NCBI GenBank assembly: GCA_963725425.1
Contig: CAVRYJ010000021.1
Span: 19,827-83,826 of the forward strand
Reading direction: 5' to 3'
Origin: Clostridium_I sp963725425
GTDB taxonomy: Bacteria > Bacillota > Clostridia > Clostridiales > Clostridiaceae
Length of the DNA: 64,000 nucleotides
Position 1 is the stretch's first letter. The number at the start of each line of letters is the position of its first letter. Of this stretch, positions 8,506-16,981 are shown one piece after another. The position numbers and the translations under genes are program-made. The notes below the pieces were generated by a model. The model had not been told where the DNA came from. It made no database searches and worked only from the letters and a program-made list of their open reading frames with translations.

Positions 8506-9849
8506 TTATTTATTTATGCTTCTAGAGCCTGTCTTATTTGATTTGTCACGCCAATAACTTTCTATTTGTTCTAAACTTTTTCCCTTTGTTTCAGGGACCG
8601 CAAAGCATGTGAATACTACTGCCACTAAAGATAAAGCCGCAAATACATAAAATATATTGAAATGTATTGTTTTTAATATATTAGGAAATGTAGCTGAGAA
8701 AATAAAGTTCAATAAATATTGACTAAATGTTATTATACCAACTCCTAGGGCTCTAGCACGTAATGGAAATACCTCTGGTACATAAAGCCAAAATACAGGA
8801 CCTAGTCCTATTGAAAAAGCAAATGCATATATAAATACACAAGCTACACTTAACATTATATTTGTTGGAAATAAAGCTATAATAGCTAATGGTATTGCTT
8901 GAACAAAGAAACTAATCATAAGAAGTACTCTTCTTCCTAACTTATCAACTAAGAATATAGAAATAAAAGTTCCACTTACTAATGCAAACCCTACAACATA
9001 ATTTGCAATCTGTGCTGAGTTATTCATGTGTAATCCTTGAAATACTTCTGGAGCATAATAAACAACGGCATTAATACCGGTAAATACTTGAAATATTGCA
9101 AGGATAAAAACTATAATTAATGCTGGCCTATATGCTCCAAATAATTCTTTTAAACCTGCATCTTGCATTTTTAAACTTTCTTGTACATCTTTAATTTCAT
9201 TATCAACTTCATTTTTGCTATTTCTTAAAACGTTTAAAATCTTTCTAGCTTTTTCTACTTGTCCATCTCTAATTAACCAACGTGGACTTGCTGGGCTACA
9301 TATCATACCTATTACAAATATTAAAGAAGGTACTATTCCAAGTCCTAAGCTCCATCTCCAGTCCAAATGAGCACCTATTCCATAAGAAGCTAATATGCCT
9401 ATATTTACACATAATTGATACAATGAAACTGTAAACCCACGTATACTTGGGGGAGCAATTTCAACTAAATATATAAGTGAATACATATTTGCAATTCCGG
9501 CTGCAAGCCCTAAACAAAATCTAAAGAAAATTAAGATATTAATATTGGGTGAAAGTGCGCATCCTATAGATCCAATAGTAAATATTAATCCACCAATGAT
9601 TAATAAGTTTCTCCTCTCTACCTTTTTTTCAATAATAGTTGCTGTAACAATAGCTGGCAAGGCGCCTAATAACATAAAACTAACAACTAATCCCTGCCAT
9701 GTAGCATTTAAAGAAAATTGTTTAGTAATAGCTGGCAGAGCCATTGATATAGCTCCGGAATCATAACCATATAATAAACCAGCAAGACCTCCCAAAATAG
9801 AAAAAACAAATACTATTTTGGGTATTTTGGTAGTTTTAACATTTGGCAT
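8506..9849 (-). CDS. MFS sugar porter (sugar:H+ symporter)
   Basis: 447 residues of the sugar porter family (AraE/XylE-like) with about 12 predicted membrane segments. Signatures include GGLAGLLYGYDSGAISMAL in the first helix, LLIIGG, RFCLGLAAGIANMYSLIYLVE, PASPRWLI, the central QVFTGINAVVYYAPEVF, DKLGRRVLL, and the C-terminal PETKGKSLEQIE. It should import a monosaccharide with a proton. The ATG at 9849 follows a GAGGAGTG site. It heads the minus-strand block, downstream of a 1-kb leader with cre sites and LacI operators, so it is probably carbon-catabolite repressed and induced by the block's sugar. The actual sugar cannot be read from sequence. It is the only intact transporter in the window. 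Confidence 0.9.
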   Translation of the reverse strand: MPNVKTTKIPKIVFVFSILGGLAGLLYGYDSGAISMALPAITKQFSLNATWQGLVVSFMLLGALPAIVTATIIEKKVERRNLLIIGGLIFTIGSIGCALSPNINILIFFRFCLGLAAGIANMYSLIYLVEIAPPSIRGFTVSLYQLCVNIGILASYGIGAHLDWRWSLGLGIVPSLIFVIGMICSPASPRWLIRDGQVEKARKILNVLRNSKNEVDNEIKDVQESLKMQDAGLKELFGAYRPALIIVFILAIFQVFTGINAVVYYAPEVFQGLHMNNSAQIANYVVGFALVSGTFISIFLVDKLGRRVLLMISFFVQAIPLAIIALFPTNIMLSVACVFIYAFAFSIGLGPVFWLYVPEVFPLRARALGVGIITFSQYLLNFIFSATFPNILKTIHFNIFYVFAALSLVAVVFTCFAVPETKGKSLEQIESYWRDKSNKTGSRSINK

Positions 9850-9997
9850 TTAAATCACTCCTCTATTTTTTATAAAATCACATAAGTTGAAATTTACTCT
9901 AAATTTTTTATTCCAACGATTATATTTTTCATGGAACTAGTATCAATAGGTCATCAAATAATATATATACACTTTTGTTTTTTTACATAGAATGCAA

Positions 9998-10011
9998 CGA
10001 TACCGTTTACA
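9998..10011 (-). promoter_or_regulatory. Candidate cre site (CcpA)
   Basis: On the minus strand this reads TGTAAACGGTATCG, matching the catabolite-responsive element consensus TGWAANCGNTNWCA at all but the last base. It is about 150 bases upstream of the MFS porter start, a position suited to repression by CcpA when preferred sugar is present. Confidence 0.6.
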
Positions 10012-10252
10012 ACTTTGTAAAACTCGCACTCTTGTAATCAATAAAAATGCTTTATTGATAAATTTATATATTATTAACTCTCAATTTAATTTCAATGAGT
10101 CTATATATTTTGCAAGTAATTGATTCATTATTTAAATACAAACATTGGTGTAACTAATAATGATTTATTACATCTATTACAGTTGCTTTCATATTTAGAA
10201 TAAAATTGAGTCTACAATTGCTGAACATTCATTAACTGTCTAAATTATTTTT

Positions 10253-10266
10253 TGATACCGTTTACA
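10253..10266 (-). promoter_or_regulatory. Candidate cre site (CcpA), full consensus match
   Basis: On the minus strand this reads TGTAAACGGTATCA, which fits TGWAANCGNTNWCA at all 14 positions. It shares 13 bases with the site at 9998, so the two may have arisen by duplication. It lies in the leader of the porter block. Confidence 0.7.
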
Positions 10267-10445
10267 TAAATTTGAATCTTACTACGGTAAATCAATTTAA
10301 AATTCTATTGATTCAAAATAAATTTGAACTATATTCTTTAGGACTTTGTTTTTAATCCCATGAAGGTAATTCCGAAATTAGTTAATTTACAAGTATAATT
10401 GATATATTCTTTTATTATGCGAAAAATGTTTAAGCAATCTTACAT

Positions 10446-10461
10446 AGCTAAACGTTTCGCT
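10446..10461. promoter_or_regulatory. LacI-type operator
   Basis: AGCTAAACGTTTCGCT is identical over 16 bases to the site at 10901-10916 and shares the AAACGTTT core with those at 6501 and 7628. It lies in the porter leader, probably bound by the LacI protein of 6606-7622. Confidence 0.7.
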
Positions 10462-10900
10462 GCAAATCGAAAATGTTACAATTTTTAATTGACCAATAAG
10501 CAATTGCAATCTTCATTATCATTTTTATTAGCTATACCAATTGATACAGTTGAAGTATTTATATAGATATTGTTTTCCACCTCAGTGATTTTAAATTTAT
10601 AAGTAAGAACTAATTTGAAATGTACAAACTCAACTACTATTTAACGATATTAACGTTTTCGCTATAAAAAAGTTTGTCCAATTAAAGTCTCAAAAGAAAA
10701 ATAATGATTTATATTAATAATAACTAGAATATCATGCTGTAAGGTCCCAATGATTGTTTATATTATTCTTGATTTTTAGCTACACCCCCTATAACTACTT
10801 GTATTTTCTCCGTGCTGTTAACATTGAATTTATGTATAATCAAATCTAACAATACACCTCCACAAATTAAGTATAATATTTTTATCAAAAACTTTTTACG

Positions 10901-10916
10901 AGCTAAACGTTTCGCT
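10901..10916. promoter_or_regulatory. LacI-type operator just downstream of a promoter
   Basis: AGCTAAACGTTTCGCT begins about 15 bases past the -10 box of the minus-strand promoter at 10931-10959, a position where a bound repressor would block transcription start. It is identical to the site at 10446. Confidence 0.75.
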
Positions 10917-11152
10917 TAACCAATGATTTTATTATAACCATTCACTATCAACAAGTCAATATTCTTTCTCAATAGTTCTGTAATCTTCTGTGCATATTCC
11001 GGCAATTTGTCCTGGCACAGTTCAATGATTTCAGACTTAATCTGTCGCTGTCTTTCCGTATGTACATTCTTTTTAAGAACGATATATACATACGGAAGAT
11101 CGCCCTGGGGCTGATTTTTATCTCGTGAGGCTACAACAAAGGAGATTACCAT
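10916..11152 (-). pseudogene. AMP-binding (acyl-CoA synthetase-like) C-terminal fragment
   Basis: The first part of this frame (SFVVASRDKNQPQGDLPYV, IKSEIIELCQDKLPEYAQ) matches the C-terminal swivelling domain of AMP-forming synthetases, normally followed by a Pro and a GK-type end. Here the match stops after about 55 residues and the frame runs on into a promoter and operator, so the remaining residues are not family sequence. The large N-terminal domain is absent upstream. It is a fragment unrelated to the sugar genes, probably brought in by rearrangement. Confidence 0.55.
10931..10959 (-). promoter_or_regulatory. Sigma-A promoter reading toward the porter block
   Basis: On the minus strand TTGACT (10959-10954) and TATAAT (10936-10931) are separated by exactly 17 bases, a near-consensus vegetative promoter. 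The LacI-type operator at 10901-10916 follows directly. The next intact gene downstream is the MFS porter, about 1 kb away. Confidence 0.75.
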
Positions 11153-11371
11153 TTGAAAACATGAATTATGGTAAAGAAAGGGTGAATGACAAAAGTCAGA
11201 AAAAATGCAAGCACATCATAAACTTTACTATTAAAGATTGATGTAATGATATTACAATAAAATTCTATGATTTTTTATACTATATAAGTATAATTATTCT
11301 GATGTTTATTGTACTGAAGCTAAATTATAATTAAACATATAGATTGTTAGTAAAATTTATTTATTCAGAGA

Positions 11372-11608
11372 TGGGGTGTAGGTCGCATCTCTGTAACCAG
11401 AGGCAAAGTAGAAAATATGTTACATAATAATATCAATTACCATAATTAAGTAACAACGATTTTCAGCCTTTTTATGTAAAACGCTGAAAATCGTTGTTAA
11501 ATAAGGAAAGTGAATGTTATACAAGTAAGTTTTGTAACATTCACAATGCCAAAATTCATGTTAATAATCTACTTTGCCCCTTGTTACACGGATGCTACAA
11601 CTACCCCA
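11372..11608. mobile_element. MITE-like element with 41-bp terminal inverted repeats and nested palindromes
   Basis: The outer ends 11372-11412 and 11568-11608 are inverted repeats of each other at 32 of 41 positions, starting TGGGGT and ending GGCAAAGTAGA. Inside lie a perfect 17-bp inverted repeat (11451-11467 with 11483-11499) and a perfect 10-bp one (11510-11519 with 11535-11544). At 237 bp it has no gene. The size and long terminal repeats suggest a non-autonomous transposable element. No target duplication is obvious and no partner transposase is recognised here. Confidence 0.6.
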
Positions 11609-11619
11609 ATTATGCATGA

Positions 11620-12021
11620 GAACAGTCTGGTTGGTTTGCAAAGGTTATCAATGATAAGTTTAACATACAATTAAACATTATAGCACCTAATTTACAAGGT
11701 AGAGATGCTAAATATGCTACAGCTATGGCAGCAGGAAATCTTGGTGATGATGAAAAGTACACCAATGCTATTAAAGCAGGTGTTCTTCTTGACTGGACTA
11801 AGGATGGTTTATTAAATGAATATGGTAAAAATATTTTAGCATATCCAAAAGCTATAGAAAAAGCTAAGACAAATTTTGGGAATGGGTCAAGCGTATATGG
11901 ATTAGGTCATGCTGTTTCAACTATGCCCGCAACTTCTCCATCAGAAGGCAATTATCAAGACATTCTTGATCCAAATAAACGCTTAAATCATACTATGATG
12001 CAAATAAAATGGGCCTTGTAG
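11620..12021 (+). pseudogene. ABC sugar-binding protein fragment
   Basis: The frame is open from 11620 and carries text typical of the mature part of a family 1 extracellular sugar-binding lipoprotein. WFAKVINDKFNIQLNII resembles the region after the lipoprotein signal, followed by GRDAKYATAMAAGNLGD and later VLLDWTKDGLLNEYGKN. The lipobox and the C-terminal two thirds are missing, and the end (MMQIKWAL, stop) is not family-like. It starts just after the palindromic element at 11372-11608, which may mark the break. The remnant shows that an oligosaccharide ABC importer was once encoded upstream of the GH42-GH31-GH3 set. Confidence 0.6.
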
Positions 12022-12129
12022 ATTCAGATTCTATATCACAAAAATATGAAAATGCAAATGCTAAAATGATAGATGGAAACAGGGAAATGAATCTAGTACA
12101 TAGATGGAAAGAATATTGTTTAAATTTGA

Positions 12130-12498
12130 AATAATGACTGCTGGCGGAAATATGATGAGAATGATGCTACTTCCGTAGAAAGTTTTAAATCTTCTTATCA
12201 TGAAATATTAGTTGAGACTAGAGCACATAATAATCTGAAAATCATTTTAATGGAACCCTTTCTTATACCCGTTCAAGAGATGCAAATAAAATGGAGAGAA
12301 GATTTAGACCCTAAAATAAATGCAATTAGAGAACTAGCTAGAGAATTTGGAGCTGAGCTTATTCCTTTAGATGGAATATTCAATAGTGTCTCAATTTATA
12401 AACCTCTTAATTTTTGGACAGCCGATGGAGTACATCCAACTGAAGCTGGACATGCATTGATAGCAAGAGAGTGGTTGAAATTCATTAAGGTTTTATAA
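12130..12498 (+). pseudogene. SGNH/GDSL esterase, C-terminal fragment
   Basis: Open from 12130 without a usable start. The sequence matches the last third of SGNH-hydrolase esterases: NNLKIILMEPFLIPV, then INAIRELAREFGAELIPLD, and the catalytic Asp-His block DGVHPTEAGHALIAREW. The N-terminal GDS block with the nucleophilic Ser is absent, so it cannot be active. Such esterases often deacetylate xylan or other plant glycans. The fragment ends about 40 bases before the GH42 start, on the same strand, and was probably part of that operon. Confidence 0.75.
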
Positions 12499-12541
12499 GC
12501 ACAATTTTTTATTAACTATGTGTTTTAAGGAGTTGAAAATA

Positions 12542-14587
12542 GTGATAAATTATAAATTAAAGGACATTTTTTATGGTGGAGACTATAACCCAGAGCAATG
12601 GGACGAGAAAGTCTGGGACGAAGATATAAGAATGATGAAGAAGTACAAAGTAAATGCTGTCAGTCTCTCCATATTTTCTTGGGCTAAATTACAATTAAAT
12701 GAAGAAAAATATGATTTTTCCTGGCTTGATAAAATAATTAATAAGCTTTGGGAAAATAGAATATATGTTATTTTAGCAACTCCAACTGCAGCCCAACCGG
12801 CGTGGATGTCGAAAAAATACCCTTCTATTTTACCTGTAAATATAGAAGACCATAAGATGAAGCATGGAAGACGCAGTAATTTCTGTCCTAACAGTAGTGA
12901 TTATAAAGATTTTGCTTCAAAAATTGCGGAAAGATTGGCAGAAAGATATAAGAATCATCCAGCAATAATTTTATGGCACATAAGTAATGAATACGGAACC
13001 TATTGTTATTGTGAAAATTGTGCAAAGGAGTTCAGAACTTGGCTTAAAAAGAAATATAAGACCATAGAGAATTTAAATGAAAAATGGTATACCAATTTTT
13101 GGGGTCATACTTTCTATGAGTTTGATGAGATTGAACCTCCATCTAATTTGAGCGAAATATTATCAGGTGCACTTGGTGATAGAGATGGTACATGCTTTCA
13201 AGCAGATTCTATAGATTATAATAGATTTATGTCAGATAGTATTTTAAGTTGCTATGATAATGAGGCGAAAATCATAAAGAAAATAACACCTGACATACCC
13301 ATAACAACTAATTTAATGGGAGCTTTTAAACCTTTGGATTATTTCAAATGGGCCCAGCATATGGATGTTGTATCATTTGATAGCTATCCATCAAATAGTG
13401 ATTCTACTAGCAATATAGCTTTTAGTCATGATTTAATGAGAGGGGTTAAAGATCAAGAATCCTTTTTACTTATGGAACAAACACCAAATCAGACGAATTG
13501 GCAGCATTTTAATGCGCTTAAACGTCCTGGTGTTATGAGACTTTGGAGTTATCAGGCAATGGCACATGGAGCTGATTCGATTTTATTTTTTCAGTGGAGG
13601 CAATCTAGGGGGGCGTGCGAGAAATATCATGGGGCATTAGTGCCACACGTTGGACATGAGAATACAAGAATAGGAAGAGAACTTAAGGTATTAGGGGAAG
13701 AACTACACAACTTAGGTCATATTATTCAGGACTCTAAGGCAGATTCTAAAGTTGCTATAATGTTTGATTGGTCAAATTGGTGGTCTGTAGAATTTTCAAG
13801 TGGCCCTAGCATAGCACTAAATTATGTAGAGCAAGTTCAAAAATATTATAAAGCTTTTTATGACATGAATATAAGTGTTGATATTATAAAACCAGCAGAT
13901 GATCTTAGTAAATATAAGATAGTTGTTGCACCTATACTATACATGGTGAATGATGAAACTGTTAAAAGTGTTGAAAACTTTACGCTAAGTGGAGGTATAT
14001 TTATTACAACATTTTTAAGTGGAATGGTCGATGAGAATGACTTAGTTATTTTAGGTGGATATCCAGGGGCTTTCAGAAAACTTTTAGGTATATGGGTTGA
14101 GGAAATAGATTCACTGTATCCTGAGATGAAAAATGAAATTGTGAAAACTGAGGATTCGTTTATTGACAAGGCTAAATATGAATGTGGATTAATATGTGAT
14201 GTAGTTCATTCAGAAGGTGCTAGCGTACTTGCAACATTTGGGAAAGAATTTTATGCAGGGCAACCTGCTGTTACTGAAAATATATTTGGAAAAGGAAAAG
14301 CTGTATATATAGCGACTTCACCTGAGCAAGACTTTATAAAGATATTAATAAAATATTACTGTGAAATTAGTAGCATAAGTTCTATAATTAAACCTCAGAT
14401 CGGAGTAGAAGTTTCCCAAAGAAAAAAAGAAGAGGATACTTTTACATTTGTGCTAAATCATAATGAAGAGGAAGTAAGAATTAAAATACCTAATGCAGGA
14501 GAGTATGTAGATTTACTTGGAGATATTCCGGTAGGCAATGAATATATTTTGGAACCAAAGGGAGTATTAATACTTCAAAGCAAATAA
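12542..14587 (+). CDS. GH42 beta-galactosidase
   Basis: A 682-residue GH42 enzyme that removes terminal beta-galactose, here probably from xyloglucan or other side chains. An N-terminal TIM barrel carries acid/base Glu150 in HISNEYG and nucleophile Glu312 in LLMEQTPNQ. The family YCYCENC cysteine cluster follows the acid/base Glu, and the trimerisation domain (KYKIVVAPILYMV) and C-terminal beta domain come after the barrel. No signal peptide is seen, so it is cytoplasmic. I chose GTG at 12542, nine bases after AAGGAG, rather than the ATG at 12518 that precedes that site. The alpha-xylosidase gene follows 24 bases after the stop, so the two form an operon. Confidence 0.93.
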   Translation: MINYKLKDIFYGGDYNPEQWDEKVWDEDIRMMKKYKVNAVSLSIFSWAKLQLNEEKYDFSWLDKIINKLWENRIYVILATPTAAQPAWMSKKYPSILPVNIEDHKMKHGRRSNFCPNSSDYKDFASKIAERLAERYKNHPAIILWHISNEYGTYCYCENCAKEFRTWLKKKYKTIENLNEKWYTNFWGHTFYEFDEIEPPSNLSEILSGALGDRDGTCFQADSIDYNRFMSDSILSCYDNEAKIIKKITPDIPITTNLMGAFKPLDYFKWAQHMDVVSFDSYPSNSDSTSNIAFSHDLMRGVKDQESFLLMEQTPNQTNWQHFNALKRPGVMRLWSYQAMAHGADSILFFQWRQSRGACEKYHGALVPHVGHENTRIGRELKVLGEELHNLGHIIQDSKADSKVAIMFDWSNWWSVEFSSGPSIALNYVEQVQKYYKAFYDMNISVDIIKPADDLSKYKIVVAPILYMVNDETVKSVENFTLSGGIFITTFLSGMVDENDLVILGGYPGAFRKLLGIWVEEIDSLYPEMKNEIVKTEDSFIDKAKYECGLICDVVHSEGASVLATFGKEFYAGQPAVTENIFGKGKAVYIATSPEQDFIKILIKYYCEISSISSIIKPQIGVEVSQRKKEEDTFTFVLNHNEEEVRIKIPNAGEYVDLLGDIPVGNEYILEPKGVLILQSK

Positions 14588-14611
14588 TTTTAATTGAGGA
14601 GGCGCGTGAAA

Positions 14612-16951
14612 ATGAAATTTAGTAATGGCTGTTGGCTTAATAAAAAAGGTGTTACTACCTATAGTCCTAAAGAAGTTTATACAACTAAAATAAGTAGTGA
14701 TTCAGTTACTATTTATGCACCATGTAATAATATAAACCAAAGAGGAGATACCTTGGGTGGACCTGTAATTACAATGAAATTATCGTCACCCATACCAGAT
14801 GTAATTAGAGTACAGTTATTTCATCATAAGGGACTTAAAAATAAAGTACCTGAATTTGGAGTTTATAGTGATAAAGATACTGTAGTTGATATAGTTGATA
14901 ATGAGAAATTATTAAAATTGACAAGCGGCAACTTAAGTGTACAAATAAACAAGCAAACAAACTGGTCTATGGACTTTTTTAATCTTGCAAATAAACTTAC
15001 TTCTAGTAAGGCAAATGCAATGGCTTACACACAAGTGGAGAATAAAGGAAATTTTATGAGAGAACAACTATCCCTATGCGTTGGAGAATTGATATATGGA
15101 TTAGGTGAGAGATTTACCCCTTTTGTAAAAAATGGTCAAACTATTGATATATGGAATGAAGATGGTGGTACAAGCACCGAACAATCATATAAAAATATTC
15201 CTTTTTATGTAACAAATAAAGGATATGGAGTTTTTGTAAACCAGCCAGAGTGCGTTTCTTTCGAGGTAGGTTCTGAAAAGGTTACAAAAGTTCAATTTAG
15301 TGTTCCTGGGGAAAGCCTAGATTATTATATTATAAATGGGCCTTCTATAAAAGAAGTGCTTCAAAAATATACCGATTTGACGGGAAAACCAGCGCTTCCA
15401 CCAGCTTGGACATTTGGGTTATGGCTTACAACTTCATTTACTACAAATTATGATGAAGAAACGGTAATGAATTTTGTGAACGGAATGGCAAAACGGGATC
15501 TTCCACTTCATGTATTTCATTTTGATTGTTTTTGGATGAAGGATTTTAATTGGTGTAACTTTGAGTGGGATAAAAGAGTGTTTCCGGATCCTGAAGGCAT
15601 GCTTAAAAGGCTTAAAGAAAAAGGGCTTAAAATATGTGTTTGGATTAATTCTTATATAGCACAGGAATCAAAATTATTTGATGAGGCTATGGAAAATGGA
15701 TATCTAATAAAGAAAGCTAATGGAGATGTATGGCAATGGGATATGTGGCAGTCCGGAATGGGCATTGTGGATTTTACAAATCCGGCTGCTTGCACATGGT
15801 ATTCAAGTAAGCTCAGAGCATTATTAGATATGGGAGTAGATTGCTTTAAGACAGATTTTGGCGAGCGTATACCAACAGATGTAGTTTATTATGATGGGTC
15901 AGATCCAATGAAAATGCATAATTATTATACTTATTTATATAATAAAGTTGTTTTTGATGTGCTTAAGGAAAAAAGAGGAGAAGGAGATGCTGCCTTATTT
16001 GCAAGATCTGCTACCGTTGGAGGGCAGAAATTTCCAGTGCATTGGGGAGGAGATTGCTCAGCAGATTATGAATCCATGGCAGAAAGCTTACGAGGTGGAT
16101 TATCTCTATGTATGTCTGGCTTTGGTTTTTGGAGTCATGACATAGGTGGATTTGAAAGTACTTCTAGTGCCGATGTATATAAACGCTGGGCAGCCTTTGG
16201 ATTATTATCATCTCATAGTAGATTACATGGGAGTACCTCTTATAGAGTACCTTGGGTTTATGACGAAGAGGCTTGTGATGTTGTAAGATTTTTTACAAGG
16301 TTAAAATGTAGTTTGATGCCATACTTATTTAAAAGTGCGTGTGATACTTCTAAAACGGGACTTCCTGTTATGAAATCCATGATTCTTGAATTTCAAGAGG
16401 ATGTGGCTTGTAACTATATTGATAAACAATATATGCTTGGAGATTCTCTTCTTGTAGCCCCCATATTTAATGATAAGGGTGAAGCTAGTTACTACTTACC
16501 AAAGGGAAAATGGACTAAATTTCTTACTGGAGAAAAATTAGATGGAGGAACATGGATAAGTGAAACACATACTTATATGAGTATACCTTTAATGGTTCGA
16601 CCTAATAGCATTATTGCAGTAGGAAATGAAAATACTAAGCCAGATTATGATTTTGCAAATGATGTGACATTACATGTTTTCGAATTAGAAGAAGGTAAAA
16701 AAGCAGCTACAACAGTCTTTAATATGGCAGGGAAACCTGAGCTAAAGGTACATATATGCACACAAAGTAATGTAATAGATATTAAAATTGAGGGTGGAGA
16801 AAAACCTTTCAGTATTCTATTTAGAGGAATATATAATTTGTCGGTTATTGAGGGGGCTACTTGCAGTATTGAAAAATTAGGGACTAAAGTAATTGCTAAT
16901 ATAGGTGTAAAGCTGTTAAGGTGCAATATCCCTGGTGATAATATAAATTGA
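14612..16951 (+). CDS. GH31 alpha-xylosidase (YicI type)
   Basis: 779 residues of GH31, closest to YicI-type alpha-xylosidases that release alpha-1,6-xylose from the non-reducing end of xyloglucan oligosaccharides. The nucleophile is Asp415 in KTDFGERIPTD and the acid/base Asp481 in WGGDC, with the YicI-like SHDIGGFE block after it. Domain order is N-terminal beta-sandwich, TIM barrel, then C-terminal beta domains. No export signal is visible. The ATG at 14612 lies nine bases after GAGGAGG; an in-frame TTG at 14594 lies before that site. The GH3 gene follows 30 bases after the stop. With GH42, GH95 and GH3 alongside, this is the strongest indicator of xyloglucan use. Confidence 0.93.
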   Translation: MKFSNGCWLNKKGVTTYSPKEVYTTKISSDSVTIYAPCNNINQRGDTLGGPVITMKLSSPIPDVIRVQLFHHKGLKNKVPEFGVYSDKDTVVDIVDNEKLLKLTSGNLSVQINKQTNWSMDFFNLANKLTSSKANAMAYTQVENKGNFMREQLSLCVGELIYGLGERFTPFVKNGQTIDIWNEDGGTSTEQSYKNIPFYVTNKGYGVFVNQPECVSFEVGSEKVTKVQFSVPGESLDYYIINGPSIKEVLQKYTDLTGKPALPPAWTFGLWLTTSFTTNYDEETVMNFVNGMAKRDLPLHVFHFDCFWMKDFNWCNFEWDKRVFPDPEGMLKRLKEKGLKICVWINSYIAQESKLFDEAMENGYLIKKANGDVWQWDMWQSGMGIVDFTNPAACTWYSSKLRALLDMGVDCFKTDFGERIPTDVVYYDGSDPMKMHNYYTYLYNKVVFDVLKEKRGEGDAALFARSATVGGQKFPVHWGGDCSADYESMAESLRGGLSLCMSGFGFWSHDIGGFESTSSADVYKRWAAFGLLSSHSRLHGSTSYRVPWVYDEEACDVVRFFTRLKCSLMPYLFKSACDTSKTGLPVMKSMILEFQEDVACNYIDKQYMLGDSLLVAPIFNDKGEASYYLPKGKWTKFLTGEKLDGGTWISETHTYMSIPLMVRPNSIIAVGNENTKPDYDFANDVTLHVFELEEGKKAATTVFNMAGKPELKVHICTQSNVIDIKIEGGEKPFSILFRGIYNLSVIEGATCSIEKLGTKVIANIGVKLLRCNIPGDNIN

Positions 16952-16981
16952 AAAATTATTTTTAAATAAGGAGGAATTATC

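Larger units (their letters stand above)
9850..10900. other. Long non-coding leader of the porter block
   Basis: About 1 kb without a gene between the promoter at 10931-10959 and the porter start. It contains two cre-like sites (9998, 10253), one good LacI-type operator (10446) and a degenerate one (TTAACGTTTTCGCT near 10647). The repeated regulatory motifs suggest that a gene once stood here and was lost, leaving its control signals. I see no coding remnant that I can name. Confidence 0.5.

Noticed and set aside
10916..11152. A small intact 78-residue protein
   Set aside because: Only its first part matches a known domain (AMP-binding C-terminus), and the end overlaps a promoter and operator, so it is a fragment.
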